Of a stretch of DNA of 64,000 bases, positions 17,870 to 26,161 are shown piece by piece. The translations under genes and the position numbers were made by a program. The DNA comes from an uncultured Ruminococcus sp. GTDB taxonomy: Bacteria > Bacillota > Clostridia > Lachnospirales > Lachnospiraceae. The first letter of the stretch is position 1; every line of letters begins with the position of its first letter. The notes below the pieces were generated by a model. That model saw only the letters and a program-made list of their open reading frames with translations, was not told the origin of the DNA and searched no databases. The stretch spans positions 62,001 to 126,000 of the forward strand of contig FMEL01000006.1 of the NCBI GenBank assembly GCA_900066355.1. Reading direction: 5' to 3'.

Positions 17870-18047
17870 GTTTTTTCTTCCTTTTTGACATTAAAGCTAA
17901 GATTTCCTGTGGGTTCGTTAACTGACGTCCGGGAAGTGTCTGCTTTGGTGTGCGGTCACGGTCGGCTTCGTCAATTGCTGCGACAAAACGCTTTACGCTA
18001 TTTGGATTGGATACGACAAAATTATGAGTAATACTTGAAGTAGCCAT
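17862..18047 (-). CDS. Small protein upstream of GNAT gene, probable antitoxin
   Basis: A 61-residue protein starting at the ATG at 18047 behind AGGAGGTGTT; the longer upstream frame has no ribosome site. It begins MATSSITHNFVVSNPNSVKRFVAAIDEA and ends in a basic tail (ALMSKRKKKHV). Its stop overlaps the GNAT start by 8 nt. Similar short Ala/Ser-start proteins precede GNAT-domain genes in gut Firmicutes, which supports an antitoxin role, but there is no obvious ribbon-helix-helix motif. Confidence 0.55.
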   Translation of the reverse strand: MATSSITHNFVVSNPNSVKRFVAAIDEADRDRTPKQTLPGRQLTNPQEILALMSKRKKKHV

Positions 18048-18384
18048 ACTAACACCTCCTCTTTTTTGGCTTTTTTGTGTATTTATAGTATATGCAATGT
18101 GTGATAAAAACACAATATCAAAAACAGAAATTATTTCTAAATAATTTTCAAGCCGGACATTTATTAGACGCTTCCGGTAAGCGAACAATATTTTCGAGCC
18201 AATCATTTATAAGTCGCCAATGGTGGGCGGGCAATATTTTGATAACAGAAATGCTCTGTATCTAACTTAATTATACGATTGGCGAAGAAATGCGTCAATA
18301 CGGAAAATAAGTATTGAAAATAGTTGGAACAAGTACTAAAATAAGGTTGGGACAATAAAACAGAGTTATACTGCGAGGAAGATT
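18048..18384. other. Intergenic region before the serine recombinase
   Basis: There is no convincing gene in this 337-bp stretch. It should contain the promoter of the antitoxin gene (left) and of the recombinase (right). I see a 7-bp inverted pair, CGCCAAT at 18215 and ATTGGCG at 18278, a repeated CAATATTTT, and a loose direct repeat AGTTGGAACAA / GGTTGGGACAA just before the recombinase. One of these could belong to an attachment site, which cannot be proven here. Confidence 0.4.
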
Positions 18385-20070
18385 ATGAAGAATAAAAAGA
18401 TTAAATGCGATATATATACCAGAGTATCCACAACCATGCAGGTAGATGGCTACAGTCTGGATGCTCAGAAAGAAAAACTCAAGAGATATGCGGAATTTCA
18501 GAATATGGAAATTGTAAATGAGTATTCCGATGAAGGTAAGTCTGGAAAGAGCGTAGAGGGCAGACCGGAATTTCAGAGAATGTTGGATAATATTGAGAAT
18601 GGAACAGATGAGGTACAGTTTGTATTGGTGTTCAAGCTTTCCAGATTCGGTCGTAATGCGGCAGATGTATTAAATTCTTTGCAGAGGATGCAGGATTTTG
18701 GAGTGAATCTGATTTGTGTAGAAGATGGAATTGACAGCTCAAAAGATAGTGGAAAGCTGATGATTTCTGTTCTGTCTGCGGTGGCAGAGATTGAACGAGA
18801 GAATATCCTTGTTCAGACAATGGAAGGACGTAAGCAGAAAGCCAGGGAAGGAAAATGGAACGGAGGATTCGCTCCATATGGTTATGAATTGGTAAATGGA
18901 GAATTACAGATTGCAGAGGACGAAGCGGAGATTATCCGTCTGATTTATGACAAATTTATTCATACAAATATGGGAATCTCTGCGATTGCTGCATGGCTGA
19001 ACCAGCATGGATATAAAAAGAAAAAACGACAGAATAATACACTGGACGCATTTGCCTCTTCCTTTATAAAAGGCGTTCTGGATAATCCGGTATACTGTGG
19101 AAAGCTGGCTTATGGACGAAGAAAAAACGAGAAAGTTTCTGGTACAAGAAATGAATATCGCATTGTAAAACAGGAAAATTATATGCTGCATGATGGTATC
19201 CACGAAGGGATTATTTCAGAAACAGATTGGGAGCTGGCACATCAAAAACGGGAAAAAACAGGTGTGAAATATGAAAAAACGCATAGTCTGGATCATGAGC
19301 ATATCTTATCTGGAATATTGAGATGTCCGTTATGTGGAAGCGGTATGTATGGGAACGTGAACCGAAAGAAAAAGAAAGACGGAACCTTATATAAAGATTA
19401 TTTCTATTATGCCTGTAAACATCGTCGTCTGGTAGACGGTCATAAATGTGGATATCGTAAACAATGGAGCGAGGAGAAGATTAACAATGCAGTGGAAGAA
19501 GTTATCCGGAAGCTGGTGAAGAATCCTAAATTTGAAGAAGCAATTCTGAATAAAATCGGTTCAAGAATTGATACAGAAGAAATAGAAAAAGAGATTGAAG
19601 GATTGGAAAAGCAGCACAAGCAGTTGACCGGAGCAAAAGCAAGACTTGGACAGCAGATGGACAGTCTGGATATCATGGATAAATTTTATGAGAAGAAATA
19701 TCAGGATATGGAGACAAGGTTATACCGTCTGTATGATGAAATTGAAGGCGTGGAGAACAGTATAGAAGAAGTCAAGAATCGCCTGTTGAATATTCAGCAA
19801 CAGAAAATATCAGAAGAAAACGTCTATCAATTTCTTTTATATTTTGATAAACTATATGATAAGTTCACCGACCTGGAGAAGAAAGAATTTCTTAACAGCT
19901 TTGTGGAACAGGTGGACATTTACGAGCAGGAGCAGCCAGATGGCAGATTTCTGAAGCACATAAAGTTCCGTTTTCCGGTGTATTTTGGAGACAGGGAGAC
20001 ACAGGAACTTTGTTGGGACAACGAAAGTACCGTTGAGACTGTGGTGTTGCTACAAAGGAAAAATATGTAG
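18385..20070 (+). CDS. Large serine recombinase (integrase/resolvase)
   Basis: A 561-residue site-specific recombinase that would integrate and excise the element. The catalytic domain spans residues about 8-150, with Ser15 (YTRVST) as nucleophile and the conserved SRFGRNAADVL and AEIERENI motifs. The recombinase domain (about 160-290) is followed by a zinc ribbon with CPLCGSG and YYACKHRR...HKCGYRK near 313-355, then a coiled coil (about 390-480). This is the domain order of TndX-type integrases. It lies at the right side of the replication/mobilization module. Confidence 0.92.
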   Translation: MKNKKIKCDIYTRVSTTMQVDGYSLDAQKEKLKRYAEFQNMEIVNEYSDEGKSGKSVEGRPEFQRMLDNIENGTDEVQFVLVFKLSRFGRNAADVLNSLQRMQDFGVNLICVEDGIDSSKDSGKLMISVLSAVAEIERENILVQTMEGRKQKAREGKWNGGFAPYGYELVNGELQIAEDEAEIIRLIYDKFIHTNMGISAIAAWLNQHGYKKKKRQNNTLDAFASSFIKGVLDNPVYCGKLAYGRRKNEKVSGTRNEYRIVKQENYMLHDGIHEGIISETDWELAHQKREKTGVKYEKTHSLDHEHILSGILRCPLCGSGMYGNVNRKKKKDGTLYKDYFYYACKHRRLVDGHKCGYRKQWSEEKINNAVEEVIRKLVKNPKFEEAILNKIGSRIDTEEIEKEIEGLEKQHKQLTGAKARLGQQMDSLDIMDKFYEKKYQDMETRLYRLYDEIEGVENSIEEVKNRLLNIQQQKISEENVYQFLLYFDKLYDKFTDLEKKEFLNSFVEQVDIYEQEQPDGRFLKHIKFRFPVYFGDRETQELCWDNESTVETVVLLQRKNM

Positions 20071-20147
20071 AAATCCTTGAATTTACGCACTTTGTGGAGT
20101 TTTTCAGTTTCAAAAAAATAGGTGAAAATCACAAAGAAAAGAGCCTT

Positions 20148-20225
20148 GTGAAGAAAGTAACCGTTGTTGTTGCGTTAGATCTCGGGACGGGGAACACAAA
20201 GAATCTTGAATATGAAAATGAATAG
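20148..20225 (+). pseudogene. Fragment resembling the N-terminus of an actin-like ATPase
   Basis: A GTG-initiated 25-residue frame contains VVVALDLGTGNTK, which matches the first phosphate-binding motif of ParM/MreB-type actins, and then stops 12 residues later. It has no strong ribosome site. It looks like the 5' end of a second parM-type gene left by a deletion, although a short motif match by chance cannot be excluded. Confidence 0.35.
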
Positions 20226-20250
20226 AGAGCTATCAGATCATTGATAGATT

Positions 20251-20289
20251 ATAGGGATACTTGTTAAAAGCGGGTGTCCCTATTTTTTA
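20251..20289 (+). terminator. Intrinsic terminator
   Basis: ATAGGGATAC and GTGTCCCTAT pair around a 13-nt loop and are followed by TTTTTT. A second, weaker hairpin with wobble pairs (GGCATTCC/GGAGTGTC, then TTTTTT) lies at about 20293-20320, making a tandem terminator before the DUF6075 gene. Confidence 0.65.
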
Positions 20290-20356
20290 TGGGGCATTCC
20301 AGAAATGGAGTGTCTTTTTTATACCAAAATATTAAAAATTCAGGAGGAAAATGAAA

Positions 20357-20665
20357 ATGACAAACACAGCGTTAAGAGCAGAGAATAGCAATTCTCGCAC
20401 AATTACTTTCAAGAGCAGGGAACACGAAAAATTTTATGAGGAATATCTGAAAAAATGCAGATATCAGGATGTCTACCATCGGGCTTTGGTTTATTGCCTG
20501 GGTATCGACAGAGACACAAGAAATAATGTGAATAAAATCTATAATTTTAAAACTGGATGTGTAAAAACGGAATGCCTGCAGGAAGGGTGGCAGACCAGTG
20601 GAAGTTTACGAATTGTCTGTATGGCATTTAACCTGTATTGTAATGGAACACCAAGCCTGAAATGA
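20357..20665 (+). CDS. DUF6075 family protein
   Basis: A 102-residue protein matching the DUF6075 style seen on integrative elements of Clostridia: FKSREHEKFYEEYLKKCRYQD, YHRALVYCLGID and a Cys-rich central part. The ATG at 20357 is 9 nt after AGGAGG; the ATG two codons upstream is too close. Its function is unknown. The stop overlaps the ATG of a methyltransferase-tail fragment. The C-terminal segment (SGSLRIVCMAFNLYCNG) keeps the family pattern, so the gene may be complete. Confidence 0.6.
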   Translation: MTNTALRAENSNSRTITFKSREHEKFYEEYLKKCRYQDVYHRALVYCLGIDRDTRNNVNKIYNFKTGCVKTECLQEGWQTSGSLRIVCMAFNLYCNGTPSLK

Positions 20666-20820
20666 AAGAAGGAAATCCTATAAGGTTATATAGTTTGGAT
20701 GAAATCACGGAGATATTCGGTAAATTAGGACTTCGTATTTGTAACAGCTTTGCTGATTTCAGTGGAAAGCCGAGTTCTGATAATGATATTCAATTGATGG
20801 TTTATTCCATACGAGAATAA
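20662..20820 (+). pseudogene. C-terminal remnant of a SAM-dependent methyltransferase
   Basis: The 52-residue frame reads RLYSLDEITEIFGKLGLRI...SFADFSGKPSSDNDIQLMVYS, which is the pattern of the last strand-helix units of class I SAM methyltransferases. The SAM-binding core is missing. The frame starts at an ATG overlapping the DUF6075 stop, so it might still be translated, but it cannot be an active methyltransferase. Confidence 0.5.
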
Positions 20821-20845
20821 AAATAGAGTAGACGAATTATTTAGC

Positions 20846-20886
20846 AATCTTCATCAAATCTTTATTTTTTTCTGTTAGGTTATATT
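20846..20886 (+). promoter_or_regulatory. Nisin-box-like direct repeat and promoter of the LanFEG operon
   Basis: AATCTT occurs at 20846 and 20857, exactly 11 bp apart, giving TCT-N8-TCT (20848-20850 and 20859-20861). TCT-N8-TCT is the known recognition pattern of the lantibiotic regulator NisR. A TATATT at 20881 is a possible -10 element. The gene downstream is a LanF-type ATPase and the operon ends in a LanR/LanK pair. Confidence 0.55.
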
Positions 20887-20924
20887 TCAGTAAGAAATGA
20901 AATATGGAAGGAAGGATAGTAAAG

Positions 20925-21638
20925 ATGGAAATGATGTTGCAGACACAAAATTTGTGTAAATATTTTAGAAAGCAGAAAGCGGTAAATAATGTTTCATTTA
21001 ATATAGAAAAGGAACAGATTTATGGACTGCTTGGACCGAATGGTGCGGGAAAATCTACCACATTGAAAATGTTGACTGGTATGATGAAACCAACTGCAGG
21101 AAAGATTTACTTTGATGGAAAACTTTTGGATAGGAAAGATTTATCAAAAATAGGAGCGTTAATTGAAAATCCGCCTATTTATGAAAATCTTTCCGCCAGA
21201 GAGAATTTGAAGGTAAGACAATTATTGCTTGGTACAGATGAAAACAGAATTGATGAGGTCTTGCAGATTGTATCACTTACAAACACCGGAAAGAAGAAAG
21301 CAGGACAGTTTTCTTTGGGGATGAAGCAAAGACTAGGCATTGCAATGGCATTGCTTGGAGAACCGGAACTTTTGATATTGGATGAACCTACGAATGGATT
21401 AGATCCAATAGGCATCGAGGAATTACGAGAGCTGATCCGGTCTTTTCCGGAACAGGGAATCACTGTAATTCTCTCCAGTCATATTCTCTCAGAGGTACAG
21501 TTACTTGCAGATAAAGTCGGGATTATTTCAGGTGGAATCTTAGGATACGAAGGAGCATTAAAGCAGGGAGATAATCTTGAAGATTTGTTTATGAATGTGG
21601 TAAGAAAAAACCAGAAAGTAGGTGAAATCCATGGTTAA
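20925..21638 (+). CDS. LanF-type lantibiotic-protection ABC ATPase
   Basis: A 237-residue ATPase of the BcrA/LanF class, which powers removal of membrane-active peptides. Walker A is GPNGAGKST near residue 38, the signature FSLGMKQRL lies near 130, Walker B LLILDEPTNGLDPIG near 150, and the H-loop SSHILSE near 187. I choose the ATG at 20925 because GGAAGG lies 9 nt upstream; an ATG at 20904 lacks one. It overlaps the following permease gene. The trio ATPase plus two similar-size permeases plus a two-component system is the LanFEG-RK immunity arrangement. Confidence 0.85.
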   Translation: MEMMLQTQNLCKYFRKQKAVNNVSFNIEKEQIYGLLGPNGAGKSTTLKMLTGMMKPTAGKIYFDGKLLDRKDLSKIGALIENPPIYENLSARENLKVRQLLLGTDENRIDEVLQIVSLTNTGKKKAGQFSLGMKQRLGIAMALLGEPELLILDEPTNGLDPIGIEELRELIRSFPEQGITVILSSHILSEVQLLADKVGIISGGILGYEGALKQGDNLEDLFMNVVRKNQKVGEIHG

Positions 21639-22362
21639 TATTATAAAAGCAGAACATCAAAAAGCCAAAAGAACCATGCGAAAAAAGTTTATCTGGGGAT
21701 TTCCTCTTCTTACATTTGTTATGGCATTTATATTTACTCTTGGGATGACAAATGCTTATGCAGAAAGTGTTTGGAACTGGTGGTATACACTTTTGCTGCC
21801 GGGGATGATTGCTCTATTTTGTTATCTTTCTGTGGCGCAGGAGAAAAAGATAAAATACTATCATTTAATGACTATTCCCACAGACAGAAGAAAATTGTTG
21901 CTGGGGAAAATTATTTATATTGGGTACATGATTTTGTTTTCTAATGTGATTGTGTTTGCAGGAGCAACGCTTGGAGGCTTTCTTCTAACGACACATGTTC
22001 CAGTTGGAGGAGCGTTGATTGCAGTATTGTTTCTGACGGTTTCTGAGTTATGGGAGATTCCGGTAGCTTTATTTTTAAGTGAACGATTTGGAATGATTGT
22101 AAACCTGTTCGTCTGCCTGTTTATTACCGTCAGCGGTGTGGTAATATCACAAACCAGAATCTGGTATGTACTTGTTTCTGCAATCCCTATGCGAATGATG
22201 TGCCCGTTGCTTCATGTTTTACCAAATGGACTTGCCGCAGAAGCAGGGAATCCTCTTTTGGATACGGGAGTCATTGTTCCGGGAATGTGTCTCTCAATCA
22301 TCTGGTTTGTTTTTGTAACGGTTCTGTTTTTGAAATGGTTTGAGAGAAGAGAGGTGAAATAA
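21631..22362 (+). CDS. LanE/MutE-type immunity ABC permease
   Basis: A 243-residue protein with six membrane segments, typical of LanE/MutE subunits: an N-terminal AEHQKAKRTMRKK motif, a WNWWYTLLLPGMIALF second segment and IPTDRRKLLLGKI after it. The start (21631, after AGGTG) lies inside the end of the ATPase gene. A GTG at 21622 is an alternative. Its partner permease begins right after its stop. Confidence 0.8.
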   Translation: MVNIIKAEHQKAKRTMRKKFIWGFPLLTFVMAFIFTLGMTNAYAESVWNWWYTLLLPGMIALFCYLSVAQEKKIKYYHLMTIPTDRRKLLLGKIIYIGYMILFSNVIVFAGATLGGFLLTTHVPVGGALIAVLFLTVSELWEIPVALFLSERFGMIVNLFVCLFITVSGVVISQTRIWYVLVSAIPMRMMCPLLHVLPNGLAAEAGNPLLDTGVIVPGMCLSIIWFVFVTVLFLKWFERREVK

Positions 22363-22363
22363 G

Positions 22364-23104
22364 ATGATTGGAAGATCTCTTAATGCAGACTTGCGAAAGA
22401 TGAAAGGAACATCTGTGATTCTGGCACACTTACTGATTCCGATTATAACCAGCGTTATATTTTTAATATATTACTTTTTTTCACCATGGAATGAAAATAT
22501 GAAAGTGATTGCATTTTATCAGGCAATAGGAGCAGGACTTCCGGTACTTATTGGAATTTTTACAGCAAGTGTGATGGAACAGGAACAAAATGCAGGTGAT
22601 TTTCAAAATCTGTTGTCTTTACCGGATAAACCTGCAGCATTTTTATCGAAACTGTTGATGCTACTGGTTTTGTGTCTGTGCTCTATCCTATTGACAGCAA
22701 TCATATTCGGAATTGGATTTGGAAGAATCGCATCAAGCGATATCGAAATCATGAAAGGATGTATATTTGCAGCATTGCTGCTGTGGGGAAGCAGTGTTCC
22801 ACTTTATCTGTGGCAGCTGATTCTGGCTTTTCAGTTTGGAAAAGGGGTATCCATTGGAGCAGGGATTATATCAGGACTAATTAGTGCATTGATGCTTACC
22901 GGACTTGGAGATTATGTGTGGAAATATGTATTTGTCTGCTGGACGGGTAGAGTACCATATACTTATCTGCAATCTGTATTGGGAGAAACTAGTGTAGGTG
23001 AATGGTTGTCATTCATACCAGGTTGCTTAATATTTACAGGGATTAGTATGGTATACTATTTTTGGTGGGTAAACCACTGGGAAGGAAACAGAATATCGGA
23101 ATAG
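22364..23104 (+). CDS. LanG/MutG-type immunity ABC permease
   Basis: A 246-residue protein with six membrane segments and the same overall size as the preceding LanE-type subunit; the two would form the membrane part of the exporter. The ATG follows GAGGTGAAATAAG. The motif EQEQNAGDFQNLLSLPDKPAAFLSKL after the second segment is typical of MutG-like permeases. No lantibiotic precursor or modification gene is nearby, so the transporter probably protects against peptides made by other bacteria. Confidence 0.8.
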   Translation: MIGRSLNADLRKMKGTSVILAHLLIPIITSVIFLIYYFFSPWNENMKVIAFYQAIGAGLPVLIGIFTASVMEQEQNAGDFQNLLSLPDKPAAFLSKLLMLLVLCLCSILLTAIIFGIGFGRIASSDIEIMKGCIFAALLLWGSSVPLYLWQLILAFQFGKGVSIGAGIISGLISALMLTGLGDYVWKYVFVCWTGRVPYTYLQSVLGETSVGEWLSFIPGCLIFTGISMVYYFWWVNHWEGNRISE

Positions 23105-23118
23105 AATCGAGGGAAACT

Positions 23119-23781
23119 ATGGCAAAAATACTGGCAGTTGATGATGAACCGGCAATTCTGGAAATGATAGAAAGCATTTTGAATAAGGATGGACATTTGG
23201 TTACCAAAGTAAGTAATCCACTAAAAATTAATATGGAAGAATTACATCGTTATGACCTGATTTTACTGGACATTATGATGCCTGGAATTGATGGCTTCGA
23301 ATTATGCAAAAGAATTAGGATACTTGTGGATTGTCCGATTTTGTTTCTTACGGCAAAAACGGAGGAAAACAGTCTGGTAAACGGACTTTCTTTAGGAGCA
23401 GATGATTATATTTCAAAGCCATTTGGAGTGATGGAACTTCGGGCAAGGATCAATGCACATCTTAGAAGAGAGCACAGGGAACATTCTGTCCGGATGGTTT
23501 TAGGGAGAGTCTGCATTCAGATGTCTCAAAAGAAACTGTTGATGGATGATAAAGAACTTCCGTTTACGAAAACAGAGTACGAAATCTGTGAATTTCTGGC
23601 TAAAAACAGAGGACAGGTTTTCTCGAAGGAACAGATTTTAGAAAAGGTCTTTGGTTTTGACAGTGAGAGTAATGACAGTACCATTATTACACATATCAAA
23701 AATATAAGATCGAAATTTGCGGAGTATAATTATACACCGATAAAAACAGTCTGGGGGATTGGATATAAATGGGAAGAGTAA
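23119..23781 (+). CDS. LanR-type response regulator
   Basis: A 220-residue OmpR-family regulator (receiver with VDDEPAILE, phospho-acceptor in ILLDIMMPGIDG, LTAKTE and KPFGV; winged helix ending in VWGIGYKWEE). The start at 23119 follows GAGGGAAACT. It lies 14 bp after the LanG-type gene and overlaps the kinase gene by 13 bp. Its likely target is the TCT-N8-TCT site at 20846 ahead of the LanF gene. It is clearly related in layout to the regulator at 9988, but the two sit in separate operons. Confidence 0.88.
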   Translation: MAKILAVDDEPAILEMIESILNKDGHLVTKVSNPLKINMEELHRYDLILLDIMMPGIDGFELCKRIRILVDCPILFLTAKTEENSLVNGLSLGADDYISKPFGVMELRARINAHLRREHREHSVRMVLGRVCIQMSQKKLLMDDKELPFTKTEYEICEFLAKNRGQVFSKEQILEKVFGFDSESNDSTIITHIKNIRSKFAEYNYTPIKTVWGIGYKWEE

Positions 23782-25145
23782 AGAGAAGCAATGCACTCAG
23801 CAGGATTTTTATGAGATATGTACTTGTCATGCTTGGATCATTAGTCGGTTTGGTGATTGTTGCTTATCTGCTACTTTACCTTTTGATCAGTGTGGGCTGC
23901 ATTTATCCGGCGAATTATGCAGAGCAAAAGATTAATGAAGCATATGATACGATTTTGCATGCAGATAAAGTGACTGCTGAGATGATTCCTGCACTTTGTA
24001 ATTATGTCATTTTTTCAGAGAAGGGAGAGGAAATAGGTGGAAATCTTCCAGAACAATACGAACAGATAGCATGGAATGTTGCAAAGTATGGAACAGCATC
24101 CGGGAAATATTTTTATAAAGTAATTTCAAGGGAAAATGAATATGTTGTTTTGCAATATCGCCTGACACCTCAGTATCATTCGGCTTTTTTGAGGGAGCAT
24201 TTTATAGGACCTCAGAATGTGATGAGTATTATGGCTGTGATTGGAGCGATAGCGATTATCATCATTCCGTCCATATGTTTTGGAAAAAGAATCAAAAAGC
24301 AGATGCAGCCTGTGTTAGATGCCATCGATCAAATAAAGAATCAGAACCTGGAGTATGAGACATCTGGTTCCGGTATCAAAGAGTTTGATGATTGTTTATC
24401 GGCAATCGATGATATGCGAGATGCATTGCGGGAATCCTTAGAAAAGCAATGGAAAACAGAGCAGGAAAAGAACCAGCAGATGTCTGCTTTGGCGCATGAT
24501 ATTAAAACACCTCTTACGATTGTAAGGGGAAATGCAGAACTACTTTCAGAGACTGAACTGACCACGGAACAGAAAAATAATATTACCTATGTTTTAAACG
24601 GTACAACACAGATACAAAGTTATGTCCAGCAGTTGATAGATGTCACAAAATCATGGAATTGCAGTGATGTTACCTATACAACGGTGATGTTAGAAGATTT
24701 TTTTACAGATATAAAGGAGCAGGCACTTGGGCTGGCAGAAATCTATCACCAGAAAATAGATTGGAAGGCAAAGCAAAGTGATAAAAAGGTAATGATTGTC
24801 TATGATCAAATGTTTCGGGCAGTAATGAATGTGATTCAGAATGCAGTGGAGCATACAAAAGAAAATGGAATCATTTATATTGGTGCAAAGGAGCATGATG
24901 GTCGGCTGACATTCATTGTGGAGGATAGTGGATCAGGATTTACAAAAGAAGCATTATTGCATGGCACAGAGCAGTTTTTTATGGATGACACAAGTAGAAA
25001 TGGAGAAGCCCATTATGGGATTGGGCTATTTTTTGCAAAAACTGTGGCTGAAAAATATGGCGGAGGGATTAAACTTTCAAATTCTGAAAATACAGGTGGG
25101 GCGAAAGTAAAAATATTTTTCATGAGTAGTCAAGAAACAAGCTAA
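23769..25145 (+). CDS. LanK-type sensor histidine kinase
   Basis: A 458-residue kinase with two membrane segments (about 16-42 and 150-175) around an extracytoplasmic domain of roughly 105 residues, larger than in the first kinase of this window. A HAMP-like linker follows, then SALAHDIKTPLTIVRGNAELL (phospho-histidine), and N, G1 and G2 boxes (IQNAVEHTKENG, VEDSGSGF, YGIGLFFA). NisK/SpaK-type kinases have such an extracellular domain for peptide sensing. It ends the operon. Confidence 0.87.
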   Translation: MGRVKRSNALSRIFMRYVLVMLGSLVGLVIVAYLLLYLLISVGCIYPANYAEQKINEAYDTILHADKVTAEMIPALCNYVIFSEKGEEIGGNLPEQYEQIAWNVAKYGTASGKYFYKVISRENEYVVLQYRLTPQYHSAFLREHFIGPQNVMSIMAVIGAIAIIIIPSICFGKRIKKQMQPVLDAIDQIKNQNLEYETSGSGIKEFDDCLSAIDDMRDALRESLEKQWKTEQEKNQQMSALAHDIKTPLTIVRGNAELLSETELTTEQKNNITYVLNGTTQIQSYVQQLIDVTKSWNCSDVTYTTVMLEDFFTDIKEQALGLAEIYHQKIDWKAKQSDKKVMIVYDQMFRAVMNVIQNAVEHTKENGIIYIGAKEHDGRLTFIVEDSGSGFTKEALLHGTEQFFMDDTSRNGEAHYGIGLFFAKTVAEKYGGGIKLSNSENTGGAKVKIFFMSSQETS

Positions 25146-25163
25146 ATAGACTGCAATTAAGCT

Positions 25164-25204
25164 ATGTAAAAGAAATTTTACATGATTTTATCTAATATGT
25201 AAAA
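25164..25204. promoter_or_regulatory. Inverted repeat before truncated XRE gene
   Basis: ATGTAAAA, GAAA and TTTTACAT form a perfect 8-bp palindrome at 25164-25183, and a further ATGTAAAA lies at 25197. This could be the operator of the truncated XRE regulator downstream or a weak terminator of the LanRK operon. Confidence 0.4.
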
Positions 25205-25270
25205 GCTTTTTGATAGACGTTACTACTACGTTTGCTGTAATCTCATGGAAGAAAGGAGGTATACAGAATT

Positions 25271-25384
25271 ATGATAGCTGATAAAATTAAAAATGCTCGT
25301 ACTATAAAGAAACTTACACAGGAACAGGTTGCTGAAGACCTCAATGTTTCCAGCGGACATTGGGAATACAGAAGCGGACACTGA
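25271..25384 (+). pseudogene. Truncated XRE-family regulator
   Basis: The 37-residue frame (good AAGGAGG upstream) reads IADKIKNARTIKKLTQEQVAEDLNVS, the first two helices and turn of an XRE helix-turn-helix, then leaves the family pattern at SSGHWEYRSGH and stops. The recognition helix is missing. The break near 25352 looks like a deletion junction that joined it, out of frame, to the tail of another gene. Confidence 0.7.
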
Positions 25385-25634
25385 AAGTCAAAAAGCGGAT
25401 ATTCGAAATAAATTACTTGCTTTTTCAGATATGATTTCAGAAAAAACAATAAATCACACTTTTGAACTGTTTTCAAAATGTGGAAAAGAAGAATATTTCG
25501 GCAGAACGATTGTAGAAGATATTACCGGGTTAAAATCAACAAGAGCATCCGAGCTGATAAAACTGTTGGTTGATAGTAAGGTAATCGTATCTGTAACCGG
25601 ACATGGAAAAGGAAAATACCGATTTCAATTATAG
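25329..25634 (+). pseudogene. Winged-helix C-terminal tail of a lost gene
   Basis: From about 25370 this frame encodes a segment with the pattern KTINHTFELFSKCG...GRTIVEDITGLKSTRASELIKLLVDSKVI...GHGKGKYRF, matching the C-terminal winged helix of Fic- or AlbA_2-type proteins. The first 13 residues come from the XRE gene read in another frame, so the start is artificial. No ATPase or Fic domain remains. It is probably a remnant. Confidence 0.5.
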
Positions 25635-25805
25635 TGAACGTTAAAGGGGTGTTAATGCCATTCGCAAAACCGCCCTAAACAAATCTGCGGACAGATATAT
25701 TACCAAATTTGGTAGCAGTATTTAGAATGATTTTGCATTATAAATTTCTTTATCATATTCCTTCAGAAGACTTTCATAAATGGCCTGAACAGAAAATCTA
25801 TTTTC

Positions 25806-26150
25806 TCAATTTCCGAACAGGTACATATGACCTGGTTCTTGCAGACCCGGAGCATATTGTTCCGGTGTGGTTAGTGTAAGTGCAACACAGTCAGAAACTC
25901 TGGGAATCACCAGGGTTTTAGAGCAGGACACATCCTGCCATGATCCGCCGCAGAACCCCATAGCTACAAGAACAGTATCCACATCTGACGGCAGACTGGA
26001 GAGGGTTTGAAGAATGTCTTCCTTCATTTTTGAGGGCTCTATGTGGTATTGCCGATTTAATTCAATGATGGGAAAGTCTGTATTGCAGATATTCTGAGCC
26101 TGTTGTACATATTCCAGAAGTGTGGTGCAGGAAAGAATTACTGTACTCAT
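25806..26150 (-). pseudogene. DUF1638 protein, C-terminally truncated
   Basis: The 114 residues match the middle to late part of DUF1638 proteins (VLVAMGFCGGSW near 70, RVSDCVALTLTTPEQY near 88, GHMYL near 108), but full-length members run to about 200 residues. The frame stops right after GHMYLFGN with no sign of the C-terminal half downstream. It lies 12 bp behind the restored end of the TetR gene, so the two once formed one transcript. The function of DUF1638 is unknown. Confidence 0.55.
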
Positions 26151-26161
26151 ATAGGTTCCCT

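Noticed and set aside
18215..18284. The CGCCAAT...ATTGGCG pair as an attachment site of the element.
   Set aside because: Arms of 7 bp spaced by 56 bp are too weak and no matching copy was seen at the other end, so I do not call an att site.
20900..25150. A lantibiotic precursor (LanA) or LanB/LanC/LanM modification gene near the immunity operon.
   Set aside because: No small Cys/Ser/Thr-rich peptide gene or modification enzyme is present within several kilobases on either side.
25635..25805. A possible short gene after the winged-helix tail.
   Set aside because: Only a 7-codon frame follows an ATG and no ribosome site is present. The interval is probably eroded sequence.
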